DNA of 64,000 nt from Septoria linicola. Its lineage: Eukaryota; Ascomycota; Dothideomycetes; Mycosphaerellales; Mycosphaerellaceae. Each line of letters begins with the position of its first letter. Positions within the stretch are counted from its first letter, which is position 1. The notes under the pieces are model-generated. The model was given only the letters and a program-made list of their open reading frames with translations, was not told the DNA's origin and ran no database searches. Made by a program: the position numbers and the translations under genes. The DNA lies in the NCBI GenBank assembly GCA_024114885.1, contig CP099432.1:372001-436000 (forward strand). The letters are read 5' to 3'. This document shows positions 1 to 12,184 of this stretch, piece after piece.

Positions 1-10
1 GCAGAAGTAA

Positions 11-866
11 TTAACTTCTTGACCGGCAAGACACTGACACGACATGCCTGACATATCGTGCATAATATGGTATGCATCCATCCACCCTTTTTCGTGCATC
101 GGTTGCCAATAGATCAACATCAACCTTCCCTTGCCCTTTCTTTTCGCAGAAAACCATTGACACTGCAGTGTACTCTCTGCTCTCAATCCACGCAAGCCGC
201 GCAGCCAGCCCTGGCGAATTGTAGTCGTGCATAGCGACCTCCCTCAGCCCATTGCATGGCCGCGTCAATTCCTGGACCTGGTCGCCGCACATCGAACCCA
301 GCTTGTTGATCTTGCGGTTCAGTAGCGCTGTAGACATGTTGATGTGCTGCTGAAATAGTGTGGGTTTTGGCGAGTGCTGCGAGGTGCGCGGCGCGCGTGG
401 TGAATATCTTGCCAAGCGAGGTGACGTCGGCACCGCTGCAGCCGAGTTTGGGATTGGCGTGGAAAGTGTACGAATCGAGCCTCTTGCCAATGAAAAAGAT
501 GTCGGAGTCGGTGCGGATGAGTGTCTGCTGCGTCTGAACTGCGTGGTTTCCGGCTCGACTGGCCAGAGAAGCAAGATCGAAGTCGATGTGGCTGAGGGTG
601 GTGTTGGTCTGAGAAGTGTGGAATGCGAGCTTCTTGCCAATAGCAGAGGCATCAAAGTCCATTGGGGGTGAGTTGCTCGCCTCGTTTGTGGACGGCGCTG
701 GCCATTGTAGATCCGCGTGTGGAAGGTGGCCGATGACTGTGTCGTGGTTCGGCGACCGCTGATCCACTTTCACGATTGCGATCCGAGAGTCCTGTACAGT
801 CGCGCCAAGATGGTCAAGACGCTCGTTGACCTCATTCAACTGACCCTGCGTGTGACTCTCCGCCAA
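11..866 (-). pseudogene. 25-residue-repeat protein gene, frameshifted
   Basis: No family recognised. The minus-strand frame from about 866 to 345 carries four consecutive units beginning at Asp72, Asp97, Asp122 and Asp147 (counting from position 866), exactly 25 residues apart, with a loose pattern D-x-x-S-[LI]-G-K-[RK]-L followed by a Thr/His/Gln-rich half and TL. Near 350-400 the sense-like sequence leaves this frame: the pattern TL-x-x-HI, then a unit containing LLNRKINKLG, continues in another minus-strand frame that runs to a stop at 11. That suggests a one- or two-base indel, or less likely an unrecognised short intron. The first codon at 866 is TTG, not ATG, so the true start is unknown and probably lies upstream, in the pieces at 982-1475. 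The repeats and hydrophilic make-up suggest an extended or coiled structure; the function cannot be told. Base composition is normal, without RIP. Confidence 0.5.
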
Positions 867-981
867 GCTTGTTGATACGTGCTGCGACGACCAGAGCCTG
901 AATACCAGATCCAGAGAAGCCCGTCGGGAAAGGCGAACGAGGTTGTGTGAGGAGAGCTTCTAGGCCGACAAGCTTGCTCGT

Positions 982-1475
982 CTAAACTGGCGACAACGTT
1001 GCTGCCGATGATGCCTGCGTCTTTTTGGCCCCAAATCTGGAAGTGACACATGCTGTCAGCTCCTGCGAGACATCATCCCGGGTGTCCGATGCAGCGAAAT
1101 CGGCCACGGGACTATCGATCTGCAAGGAGTCAGTCACTCTTCCTCTCAGCAATGAGGCATGGGATGTACGATCGGGCTTACCAACTTCTTCACTCCACAG
1201 CCAACCAAAGTCACCTTGACACTCGCCATCTCCGCAGACTTTCTCTCTTTTATCTCCTTCAAAATAGTCCTGTTGGTCCAGTTCTTGGTATGACTCTTCC
1301 AAGTCAGCGTATGTTCGCCTGCTGCTTCTACACAGGTCAGCAGGCTCGAATTCTTCTTCGCCGTCATGCCGGTGCCCATGTTGCTCATGACACAGGTCAA
1401 GAGACGGCGAAAAACAGCATTACCGAACATGGAGGGTTTGCCCAAGTGCTCGGCGAGAGCGGCCAGCAATGCCAC
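982..1475 (-). pseudogene. upstream fragments of the minus-strand repeat-protein gene
   Basis: Two overlapping minus-strand frames (1475 to 1146 and 1302 to 982) have protein-like composition and lie just upstream of the 25-residue-repeat frame on the same strand. The first contains a KEIKERKSAEM stretch, the second a polar stretch ending in AAKK-like residues. Neither has a clear start, and the best-looking sequence moves from one frame to the other around 1200-1260, which suggests either introns or frameshifts. They may be the 5' part of the gene that continues to position 11. No domain is recognised and no splice sites were convincing. Confidence 0.25.
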
Positions 1476-1526
1476 ACTCCGACGGCGCCTGGCGGAAAGC
1501 GCATGACGAGCGCAAAAGTAGGTTAG

Positions 1527-2367
1527 CTGTGCGTTGTTAGGCTAGCAGACAATCCGGCAGCAAAGGATGAGATGAAAATGTTGATGAGTGTGGATCACTT
1601 TGCGCCGATGCAGGAGGCGAGCCAGTCTATGAGGGCGGTGGATGAGTTTGTAGGGGGGTGAGATGTGGTTGTAATGATATGACGAACCTTGCGCAAGAAC
1701 ACCCTGCCAGTACTGCCCTTCCATGAGATGACCCCGGAACGATCCACCTCGTGCTCAGGCCTGGCTTGAAAGCGCACCCAAGGTGATGTTGAGGAGCACC
1801 TGTGAGCCATGTGAGTTTGAGATGGAGGGTGACAGCGGTTACGCAGGCAAGGAGGAAAATGGCTGGTCGATGGGCGGGCAGACAGAATGTTGGGTAGAAA
1901 GATTGACGCTACCTTGAGAAACATCTAGTTGATCGACAATCGCGAATCTGGCTCGTGATTGCTTGGGTTGGTCAGGACGAGAATATTGTTACAGTCTCTA
2001 AAAAGGGAGGCAGAAAGTGTTGAAGGCTCGCACATGAGCACGTAGATGTAAATCGGGGACGCATGTTTGGCGATCAGTAGATTGGCGAGACGATTCGTTC
2101 CTTGGGAGGCAATATGCTGATAGAACAGAGCTTAAAGTGGAAGTAATGAGGATCGCACTAGCGAAAATGCGTATGTAGTTGGTCTTTGGCGCAAAGAAGC
2201 GCATGTTCCGTATGCGCGATTTTCGGCCACGGCTTCGGTGCCATGGTAGTGGATATATGTCTGTTCAGGCGTGTGTCGCAGTCGGTGGAAGGTAGGAAGC
2301 CAAAGACGCATGCTGCAAGTTCGGGACCGGAGATTCTTCTCGCCGCTATTCTAGCAAGCGGGTGACG
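1527..2367. other. no recognisable gene
   Basis: Normal-composition DNA with only short open frames on the minus strand, none with recognisable content. No repeat or RNA gene was seen. Confidence 0.5.
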
Positions 2368-2371
2368 TAGC

Positions 2372-2429
2372 GACCTTGAGATCAACTCAAGCTGAACTCA
2401 AGATCATCTCGAGCGCAACTCAAGGTCAT
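2372..2429. repeat. 11-bp minisatellite, array 1
   Basis: Five units start at 2375, 2386, 2397, 2408 and 2419, exactly 11 bp apart. Each starts CTTGAG, CTCAAG or CTCGAG and is followed by a variable 5-bp tail such as ATCAA or ATCAT. Because CTTGAG and CTCAAG are reverse complements, the array can fold: GACCTTGAG at 2372-2380 pairs with CTCAAGGTC at 2419-2427. It is preceded by GTAGCGACCTT, which recurs inverted at the end of the array at 41167. Confidence 0.85.
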
Positions 2430-3120
2430 TATTTCACGTCCTCTGCTGTTCGTTACACCGAACTTCGCTATAGCAGCTCGCGCGCGTAACGCTAGAAGAG
2501 AAGGAACGACGCGAGAGACCATACTGGAGCGTGTCAGCTGATCATGGCATTGCTCTTCTACCGTCGTACTGCCTCTCGCCGCCGAGAGCAGCACCTTCAA
2601 TACTAGCATCGCCGCCGCCGCCTCCTCTCCCGACCACGCCTCTACAAACTCCGCGGCGACACTAGCATGAGCGAGTCAAGGGATTGGAAGGCAGCATTAG
2701 CAATGATCGTCATCGTCACCTATAGTGGTCGAAGTGCCAAGCTGACAGACAGATAGATAGGGTGAGATAAGGGCTATCCGGGATTGGCATAACTTGGACA
2801 TGTTCTACACGGGAGATGAGATGAAGCGGGCTGACTAGCTGACTGGCGAAGACTGACGGTGACATGGGCAGACCAACAACAGGCCACAACCGGCGAAACA
2901 CAATGACAGTCTCGTCATGCAGCACGTCGTCGTCTCCATCGACATGTTTGCTGCCTTGAGCTCAGCATTATCGCCGTCATCACCATCATGGCAGCCTCTG
3001 CCATCGTCATTGCGATACTGCGAACAGCGCCAGAGCATCGTGGCCGAGTAGTCCTCGCCAGCAGTACGAATTGCACTCCCACCAGATCACTTCCCTCCAT
3101 TAATTGAGCCATCGACAGTC
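2430..3120. other. no recognisable gene
   Basis: Normal-composition DNA between the minisatellite and the coiled-coil relic. Small open frames on both strands; nothing recognised. Confidence 0.5.
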
Positions 3121-3124
3121 TCGT

Positions 3125-4228
3125 CTGGAGCGAGAACATGTCCGGAAGGAAGTGTACGACAATTTACGGGAAAGGATTTGGAAGGATTTGTATTAGACTA
3201 TGGCAGAACAAGTCCGGAAGGAGGCGTACGAGGACATGAGAGAAGACATTCGCAAAGAAGTGTGACAAAGGATTGGTCCGAAGGTGCGAGAAGAGATCCG
3301 TGCTGAAGTGGGCGATGACTGCCTCATGCGTCTCCAGCTCTTGCGCCACCACGAGGCAGAGGCTCGGTGAATGGACGATGAATCGGCCATCGAGCAGCAG
3401 GAACTTGATGGAATGGAGCAAGACTTGCAGCCCGATCAAGCTACCCCTAAGCATAACATGACCTGCCTCCAATAATCGCGCTGCAGAGCTCAGTTGACGT
3501 GCCCGCGGGTCACAGCGGCGCGAGAACGATCTGAAGACGCAAGAGGACGAGTTGTGATGCCGAGAGGACGACTTACAACGCCGAGAAGACGACCTTAATA
3601 AGACGACAAGGCGATCATCTCGGCGATGTGCTGAAATTCCGGGACCTCCAGCGCGCTTCATCAAGAATCTTCTCCGGGCGCCGCATCTCATGCAACCTTG
3701 CTGACCTCCATACCGCCGTTAGCGCCCTGCACGCACATCTCTGGCCTCGAAAGTCGCAGCACCACGCTGTAGCAGCGCAACGCCGATCTGGATCACCAAT
3801 ATTCACAGCAACTCGGCAATCTTCATGACGAATTGGCGGTTCTGCTTTGCCAGGGCGCATCCTGGTTTCGAAGAGAGCGGACAAAACTGGCGTAGTGGAA
3901 GCGGTAGTCAGGACAGTGGTACAAAGCTCGAAGGTAGTAGTTGCAAGGGTCTGTGCAAGTGCAATTCAAGGGCATCGCGGCAAGCAGGTCATCCACTGCA
4001 CTACCGCCTCGCCGGCCCTCCAAGTCGGACTCTAATAAACTGTTCGCCTCTTTGGGCTCGTTGTCCGGCTCAACTGTCGCATCATCATTTGATTCGGGCG
4101 ATGTCACGGACAACAACACCCTTCTTTATCGCAGTGGTACTCCTCCGACCGGCGAGCGGCCACATCGAGCGTTGGCAGGGCACATGTATATCACACCTGT
4201 CATGCTGTTCAGACAGGAGTGCATGTAG
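3125..4228 (+). pseudogene. degraded coiled-coil protein gene
   Basis: No family recognised. In the frame starting at 3125 the sequence is strongly charged and repetitive, with VRKE-x-Y-[DE] units and an ATG at 3200 (MAEQVRKEAY). It is interrupted by TAG at 3194, TGA at 3263, TGA at 3368 and TAA at 3473. From about 3515 to 3600 the coiled-coil signature (ENDLKTQEDEL, then REDDLQRREDDL) appears in a second frame, around 3628-3800 the best frame is the third, and from about 3779 it returns to the first (NADLDHQYSQQLGNLHDEL), with TAG at 3893 and an open tail to 4228 rich in Ser. Three frames on one strand sharing one character indicate an old pseudogene with indels and nonsense changes. The DNA is outside the RIP blocks, so RIP alone does not explain the decay. 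Introns could explain some of the shifts. Confidence 0.5.
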
Positions 4229-4339
4229 TGTCACTTCACCTGACGATGTGATGCAGGGCCACCACATGGGGATCCCGCCCCATGCAGGGTCTACTACGTT
4301 CCTTCCATAGGCGAGCGGGCTCGGTCCGCACAATCCCAG

Positions 4340-4620
4340 GTACGTGCGTGTCGTGCATACATACATTTCTGCCCGAGCCAACGGCTACCTACATCTGCTT
4401 CAAACATCTCGTGCATCAACAACACTTGTTTCTTGCTCGGTCTCGTCTGTCTTGGTCCCTCTTGCTCCCCACGCCTGCTCAACCCCCCGCTTCTTTTGCC
4501 CGACGAGCGCTGCTTTTTGCTGTTTGTTTTCTCGACTTTCACCTTCATCTTCTCTCCTTCTCCATCCCCTCACCTTCGTCCTCCCTTGACAAGCAGTCTT
4601 GGCAAACGCTTAACTTACAG
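4340..4620 (+). promoter_or_regulatory. CT-rich leader with possible 5'-UTR intron
   Basis: The stretch upstream of the ATG at 4954 is pyrimidine-rich, as in many fungal promoters and leaders. A donor-like GTACGT at 4340 and a combined branch/acceptor-like CTTAACTTACAG ending at 4620 would bound a 281-bp leader intron. Only the motifs are seen; transcription is inferred. Confidence 0.25.
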
Positions 4621-4830
4621 AAACATGACTTGACCACGGCATGTGCATCTGCACCTGTATGTGCTCCTGAAAGGCTCCGGATCTGACGGACCTTTGTACC
4701 TCCAAAATACATCCTATCGTCCCGCGAACGACGATCAAGATCCATGCATCCTAGCTGAACTGCCCCTCTCTACTCGCTTCGAGTCATCAGTTGCCATCAG
4801 AAGCAGTTGCAGACCTGCAATTGTACGCCT

Positions 4831-4930
4831 CTCAGCGTCGTTCCAGTTCACGCCCTCAGCTTCGTTCAGATTGACGTCCTTCAGCTTCGTTCAAGCTCGA
4901 GCCACTCAGCTCAACTTCAAGCCTCGTATC
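4831..4930 (+). repeat. 24-25-bp imperfect repeats in leader
   Basis: CTCAGC or TTCAGC recurs at 4831, 4855, 4880 and 4905, each followed by a related TTCGTTCA/TCAA-rich segment. The repeats lie immediately before the ATG at 4954, so they would fall in the 5' leader of that gene. Confidence 0.6.
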
Positions 4931-4953
4931 TTGGGCTCTTCGTACCAGCCACT

Positions 4954-5871
4954 ATGAAGACCCCGCGTGACGAATCCACATACTGGGACCTGCCGAGCGA
5001 TGGTAAGGACAAGGTCCACTCGGCGTGGGTCGAGTGGCAGGCCAAAACGAGGGAGAAGAAGAAGCAGCTGCACCAGCACCAGCAGCAGAATGAGGACGAA
5101 GTGATCTCCGGCCGTCCTTCGGGAACAGCCAGTATCGCCTTTCGCCCTGCTGTAGTGAATGAGGTCGACTTCCGTCCTGCTGCACCGAGCAAAGGCAGCA
5201 ATGCATCTCGATCATCTGGCAGCACCATTAACATTACCGAGCCGGCATGTGGGACGCAACGCAAGAAACAAAAGCTAATGTGGACCCGTCGACCTGCACC
5301 AGCGGTATCTGAGCCTCATTGACGTCTAGGCCCAGACCGACCTCCCTCCACCCCATCGCCAAGCCACAAGAGATCTCGAGAAGAAAAAAAGGGAAGCGAG
5401 CCTTCTACAGCTTCTTCAGCCTCTTATATTCCTCTCCGAGCATCATGCCAATTCGGCCTCCACGGACAACACAACCACTGGCGCCCGCCATCAACAATAG
5501 TGGAATCACTTCGCTACTCACCCTCTCATCACCATCCTATCCTCGCCATCACTATCCTCCCACCCGATCATCGCAAGCAACGCAGCGCGTCTGTCCGAGT
5601 TCCAAGGATTGTCCTATCTTCCTGCGCCGCAAACTTCCTAGAGGCAATGGGAGACACGCGAAGGTTAAACACCATGAGAGGACTTGAGATCTGTCCCGAG
5701 GCGGCAGAGAAATGACTTTGGAAGAAGATGGTCTTAAAGATCAAACGTGGGGAGATGAGAGTCATGGATCCGGGATGCGGGAAGAGGACAAGGACAGAGA
5801 TGCTCATGCGGTGTGATCCTAAGCGGGAGACCAAGAGGAAGAGGAAGTACAATCCAGGTGGCAGTGAATGA
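4954..5871 (+). pseudogene. unidentified basic protein, one frame with two in-frame TGA codons
   Basis: No family recognised. From ATG 4954 (A at -3) a single frame runs 305 codons to TGA 5869 and is interrupted only by TGA at 5320 and 5713, with no TAA or TAG. The first part (122 aa) opens MKTPRDESTYWDLPSDGK, has a KKK-Q/H-rich coiled segment and ends in a basic region. The middle part has a KRSREEKK motif and a Ser/Pro/His-rich stretch. The last part is basic (KRTRTEM, KRETKRKRKY). Basic clusters are compatible with nuclear or nucleic-acid-binding proteins, but this is inference. Both stops are one transition away from a sense codon (CGA or TGG). An in-phase 66-bp intron 5305-5370 (GTATCT...AAG) could remove the first stop but not the second. 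The second TGA overlaps an ATG. Shorter real products, such as 4954-5322 alone, remain possible. Confidence 0.45.
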
Positions 5872-6426
5872 CGAGGAGAATGGGAGCCGTCTAGGAGGTT
5901 GTGCTGGGTGTCCGAGTCCTCGTCGTAGTCGTGGATCAGAATGAGGAGGAGGTGCTGGCCGTCTGGATTTCTCCAAGGTAAATGCTGATCGACAAGGCAA
6001 GTGAGCTCCGAGCAAGAGCCTGACGAAGACAATCTATTCCTCCAGTAAGACGTGCCTGGAACAGACATGCGCATGCAAGCCATGCATACTCATGGGAGGA
6101 CATGCAGGTGTGTGCTTGTCCAGCGAGACCGACCGAACAGATGTATGCTCTTCACGCACTGGTCTACTTCTCCTCCTATTCTAACATCTCTCTGCTAACA
6201 TATAGAATTACATATGGTTCTACGAAGCACGACGAATACCATACATGGTTCTTCGACAGCCAGACAAGCAAGGCCAGCATCAACAAGGCATACTTGTCAG
6301 CGCAATCGGTAGCCATGCGTGAGCCTGCCTTCTGTACACATCTCATCATTCGGTACGACAGCCAGCCACCAGAACAGGGAGGAATAGGCCACGTCACACC
6401 CCGATGGCCAAAAATGCCACGCTGAA
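5872..6426. other. no recognisable gene
   Basis: Normal-composition DNA. The open frames on both strands are short and unsupported. Confidence 0.5.
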
Positions 6427-6449
6427 CGAGCGAGCGAGCGAGCGAGCGA
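6427..6449. repeat. (CGAG)n microsatellite
   Basis: About five and a half tandem copies of the tetranucleotide CGAG. Confidence 0.9.
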
Positions 6450-6509
6450 AGAAAGTACAAAGCACAAGGCCGCGACATGTATGCAGCATACCGCACACCG
6501 TGCACCAAG

Positions 6510-6838
6510 ACACACGTCACACTTTCCTCCTCCGCCCTCCTCCGCCCGCCTCCTCCCCTCGAACTCTCCTCTCCTTCCTCCTCAAGGTCTGCCTCCGCCC
6601 ATCTCTTCCCTCTTCGGCCCCACTACCTCCCGCCACCCTTACGCCCAACTTTAACACCGGCTTCAAGCTCCTCTACCGCTAATTTTCTCCACTCCTTAAC
6701 CACTAGCCTCGTATTACTCTCCCTCCTCCTCGCTCTATCCCTTCTCTTCTTCTTCCTAATCTCATTCCTGCCTATCCCTCCTTTACCTCTCCTCTACCGC
6801 ACTATGTTACTAGAGTACTATTTCCTCTTTCTCGACGT
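6510..6838. repeat. polypyrimidine tract bordering RIP block 1
   Basis: About 300 bp composed almost entirely of C and T on the plus strand, organised as CTCC, CCTCC and TTCC runs. It ends where CA and TG dinucleotides disappear (last ones near 6797-6806). Open frames here are low-complexity and not taken as genes. Confidence 0.75.
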
Positions 6839-9750
6839 AGATAGAGGTAAAGTATTATACTCGTATTAGTTAGTTCTATTAGAAGGAGTAGATATAGGTA
6901 AAGTATAAAGAGTAGTTAGAAGTAAAGAAGAGGTAAAGAGGGTAGTAGGATATACTAGCTCTAGAGAATAAGGAATTAAGGTAGCGGTTATAGATAAGGT
7001 AAGAAAGGTAAAGATAATAGGTCTAGGCTTAGTAGGATCTAGATAGGTAAATATTAGCTAGCTTAGTCGATCGGTATCGTTATAAGAGAGAGTACTATAG
7101 TATAATTATATCTATAAAGATATTATACTTATATATTTTAGTTTCTACTATAGTCGTAAAGATAGTTTATAATAGCTCGAGATACTTCTAAGAGTAATAT
7201 AGAACTAAGAACGAAGTCAAGCTATAAGACGATAGTCGTATAGTAGACGAGATAGCTTCTATAGCTCTAGGTTCTTATTTAAGATAGAATATACCTTACC
7301 TATAATCGTAGCCTACTTAGATCTCTTATTATAGCTATTAGTTAGTCCTCCTAGCTAGGCGTAACTAGCCTATATTAGGCTAATATTAGTAGTTATATAA
7401 TAGAGTTAGACTACTTTATCTACTAGGATCTATATAAGACTAACTTTCTCTTTTAGAAATACTAGAGAAGTTCTTAAGTAAATAAAATATCCGAGCGAGC
7501 CTATCCTATTTAGCTCTAGTAAGCGAATATCGAATCTAGTACGTATTATCTAAATAGGTATTATATAGCTATCTAGAAGCTTACTAGAATAGCTACTTCT
7601 TAAGCTTTATCGTTTCCGCGCTTATAAATATACTACGACTACTCTTAAAGTATATCTCTAGTATATCTCTCTCTTCTTAATACGAGTTATATTCCTAAGC
7701 TATATATTAAATTTATACTATTAAATCGGTCGCGTTTAACCTATTATCTTTATTATATCTTTATAACTATATTCTTATCTCGTATCTACTAAAATCAAGA
7801 TCGACTATACCTTATAACTATACCTACTTAGATAAATAGTTAATATCTATCTTTTTAATATACTCTAATCTTCTAGTCCTAACCTACCTAACTACTACCT
7901 AGCTTAATACTCTATAAGACTAACTTAACTAGATCTCTTCTCGAGACGTATTAATAACCCTATAGGTTAAAGAGTATAGTAATAAGGTTAAGCTTATCGC
8001 TTGAATTAAGCTTAAGATACTATCGTTAGAGTTAGAAACGAAGGCGATATAGGCTACGAAGTTAATATCGAGTACTATAGAGTTAAGACGAGCTTTAAAG
8101 GAGCTAAGTATCGAGTCTATAACGCTCGAGAAGCGTATAATCAAAATTAAGTATCTAGAGATAGATATAGACTTACTAGATAATATTAGTAAGTAGATAG
8201 AGAAGCGAGAGTCTACTATTACTAGTACTAGTCGTCTCGTAGTTAACGCCTAGGAATATAAGGATTAGGCGAATATTATAAAAGTTATAAAGGCGATATT
8301 AAGTATTTTCGTAACTCTATATAGGTCTCGAGGTCGTCGATCTTAATAGTAATATACTTTAGGCTTACTAACTAAGATACTAGATAGCTCTCGAGCGATT
8401 ATAGTAATAGTAACGAGCTAGTAGATAAGCTATCTAGCTAAGTATAGGCTTAGGTAACGCTATTCCTAGGTTCTTAGGCTATCTAGATAGAAAAGTAGAG
8501 GTAGAAGTATAAGTAGAAGGTAAGGCTATCGTCTAGCTCGTTAATACTCTCTAAGTAGGTATAGCTACTACCTTTATAAGTATTACTAGAGATCGAGTAA
8601 GCGAGTAAGCTAGTACTACTACTAGTATATATAGATTTAACGATAACTCTAGCTAGTTTAGTAATAGCGATTAAGTTATAGCGAGTAAGTTCGATATAGT
8701 ATCTACGATACCTACTACTATTACTTCTAAGCTTATAACGTCTTTTCGACTCGCTCGAGTAGTCTAATTAGTATACCTAAAGCCTTACTACTAACTTAAT
8801 TAGTACTAACGAGGCTAAAAAAGGCTATAGCGCGAATATTATTATATTTAATAAATTAGCTACTAATATATCGAGCGCTACCTAGAACTTCTAGCGTATA
8901 TCTATTAGCCTCGAGGGTTTATTTAATACTATCTATAAAGCGTATTAGTAGAGCCGACGCTAATCTTTAAGGCCGATATTACTACTATAATCTACTAGTT
9001 ATTACTTATAAGATTACGTAGCGAAGTAGGTAATATATATAAGGCGTAGAGTATATCTAAGTCCGATCGAGTACGTATCGTATAGTAAGATAGCTAGGTA
9101 AATCTTACTAGTAGCTATTCTAAGCGAGGATATATAAAAGCGAGACTACTAAGAAGCTAAAGAGAAGGCTAATCCGAGATAGCTTCTTAGGAGGCTATAC
9201 TAAGAAAGTATATATTATAGATTAGCCGCTATAGTATATAATAGGCTTACGTCTATCTATACCGATTAGTAAAGGTTAAAGAGCTTATCTCGAGTTATAT
9301 CGCTATTATAAAGCCTCTTAAGTCTTAATTAAGATCTTAAGTCTACTATAGATATAGATTTCGTTAATATAGGTTATTTAAGTTTAGCTAGTACTCGCTT
9401 AACTAAAGCTTAGTACTAGTACTATAGGCGTCGTAAGAGAATCTAGACGATACTTACTACTAGATCGCTATATTCTTAGCGCCTTCTACGTAGCTATTCT
9501 ACTAAGTACTAGCCTTAGAGTATATTCTAGTAGGAAATAGTAGCGATCTTAGGTCGAAAGCGAAGGAAAGGTTCCTAATATAATAGCTCGAATAGATAGA
9601 GACTAATAACGAGCTAACTTACTTTAGCTTTATAATAATATAGTAGGTTCTCTTATACTAGGCTTAGGGAGTATTATTATTACTTATTAGTAAGTGTCTT
9701 CGAGCTCGGAGTCGATAGCCTTTAGCTCGTTATCTCTAGTACGTTATCTT

Positions 9751-9769
9751 TTTTATATATATATATATA
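9751..9769. repeat. (TA)n microsatellite
   Basis: An alternating TA run in RIP-mutated DNA. It may be a RIP product of a former CA or TG repeat. Confidence 0.7.
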
Positions 9770-12184
9770 TAGACGTACTATTATAGTTCTAGCTATATAG
9801 CTTATATCTATATTAGAGCGCGAGGGTACTACTATAGAGCGCCGTCCTTTCTACCTATAAAGTAATATATCTTTATCGATCTAGCTACGAGGCTTATATC
9901 TAGGCTAAAAGTTCGACTTTAGCGCTATATAATAATCGGTACTCGGTTAGGTATCTATAATACTATATAGCTTACTCGGTATTAGAGCGAAGATATATTA
10001 ATTATAAAAGTTTAAAAGCCTTCTTTACTAGCCTCTACCTCTATTAGCTAGACTAGTAAAGCTGACCTATAACCTTAGAGCGACCTTTACGTACTATATA
10101 AGTCGATATAGTCTATACCTAGAGCTAGTAGGATATCTTAGTATTAATCTATATTCGTGCCTAATATAGAATAACTTTAGTATAGGATATATTATATAGA
10201 TACTAGCGTAGTCTACCGAGAGACGTAGTCGGTTATAGCGTACGTATTATACCTCTTAATTACCTAGTCGAGGTCGAGATAACTAGCTATAGCTTATATT
10301 TAACCTATTCTATTCTAATTCTAGGCTTGAATTAGTATAGTATATATCCTAGATAAAGCGTATTCTCTTATACCTAAAAGTAATAGCGCTTATATTAGTA
10401 AAGAGCTAATTAGCGAGTAAGCTCGGCGCGAAATCCTCCGCTAGGGTCTATAGAGATATCCTTATATCGAGTATAAGGCTTTTTATAGATATAACTTACG
10501 CTAGTATTAGACTTCTTAAAAAAAACTATTATTAGCGATATTTATTCTCGGCTTTAGAAGTACTTACTATTAATACTACTAGAAGGGCTAAAAGCTCTTC
10601 TACGAGATATTAAAGGTAAAATCTAGTCTATACGATAGAACCTACTTTATAGATATAGTAGCTAGGAATATAGATCGAAGTAGAGGAGTAACGCTATTAG
10701 CTATATTAGTAAAGCGAGTATACGAAGAGATTATAAAGCTAAAACACTCTTTATATACTAGACATTATATAGTACATCTAAGTCGAATATTTGCCGATTC
10801 GTATTAATAGCGAGGAGTCGACGCCTCGTATTTATACTTAGAGATATCGACTAAGATAGATTAGGCCTTTAGGCTTCTATATTCGACTAGATTAGGTTAA
10901 GGGCTCTAGGAATACTATAAAGTTAGAAGTAGCTATCTTTCTAGTCGTAGGAATAATTATAAGGATTTTTCAAGTAATCTTTATACTAAGGACTAATAAG
11001 GTAGCGTCGGCGAGATAGTAGAGGATATACTCGAAGATAATACTAGAAATTAGAAAGAGTCGTACTACTCCTAGGTAAACGAGTATACTCTTACGAGAAG
11101 AGAGGAACGATATATTATATAGATCTGTCTTAAAGAAACTATTTCTAGTAGATAGCGTTAGTTTCTAAGCGTTTTAGTATAGCTCTCTATATCTATTTAT
11201 CTAACTATTCTTAACCTTACTTCTATACTATAATCCTAGTATCTATAAACGAGTTAGAGCGCTAGATTATCGTAAGTAATAGTTATAGTATAGCGATACT
11301 CTCTTAGAATATCGAGTCTACTATTATTAAACTCGTTCTAGTTACTAGAGTCGATACCTAGGCCTATAAAGTTATTATTAGCTATAACTACTTTAGTATA
11401 AGAGTAGCCTCTAGGATCCTATTCGATACTAGCTTACGAGCCTTCTTAAAGTCTCTCTTCTCGCGTCTTTATAATAATCGTACGTACTAAAGGTAAAAAG
11501 ATTATTCGAGGTTACTCTTACTATATATTCCTAGGCTCTAGTCTACTATAGAGTTCTAGGTTTTATAGCGATTAGTAGATAGAGTAATCCTACCTACTTC
11601 GGCTAGACTATACGAACTATTATATCTCTAACTACTTTAGCTTAAGAGAGGCTATAAGAGTCCCTTCCTCTCGATTTTCGCTAGCTTTCCTTTAATACTA
11701 TAAAGCTTATAACTACTTCTATTCGAATAATATATATAGTTAATTACTATAAAAGTATAAGGTATAATAGCTTCTATAAGCATTAAAAGAAAGATACTAC
11801 CTATTAGCTAAGCTCTAAGTAGCTATAGTATAGACTAGCGATCGTATAGTAGTAGGCTAAGATAGTAGAGTATCTAATATAGCGTATAGCGACTATAATA
11901 ATTCGACTACTCTCTAAGACGACAAACTCCTAGCTACTAGTAATATAGACCTACGCGAATAATTATTAGAGCTCGTATTAGATAATACTACTAGTAGTCC
12001 TAGTAGATACGTATAAAATAGATAGAGCCTTACCTATTCTATTAATATCTTCTCTTAAGCTTAATACGACGTATATAATAGAGAAAGTTAACTTTCCTCT
12101 AGAAAGCTACTCGCTCTTATAATCTAGAAACTAAAGTTATAGTAGTTAGAGTAAGAAATATCTATATCTACTAAAAGAGCTTTC

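Noticed and set aside
3164..3691. 175-aa minus-strand ORF
   Set aside because: Antisense to the charged coiled-coil frames, whose repeat pattern is on the plus strand.
4954..5871. TGA as a reassigned sense codon
   Set aside because: Filamentous ascomycete nuclear genes use TGA as stop; two transitions are simpler, and TGA also interrupts the neighbouring relic.
5568..6083. 171-aa minus-strand ORF
   Set aside because: It overlaps the better-supported plus-strand frame 4954-5871 and has the low-complexity look of an antisense frame.
6404..6869. Pro/Ser/Leu-rich ORFs in the CT tract
   Set aside because: They are by-products of C/T-only sequence.
7929..8144. 71-aa minus-strand ORF in RIP DNA
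   Set aside because: It is probably the shadow of plus-strand coiled-coil-like sequence; open minus frames arise when the opposite strand is TA-rich.
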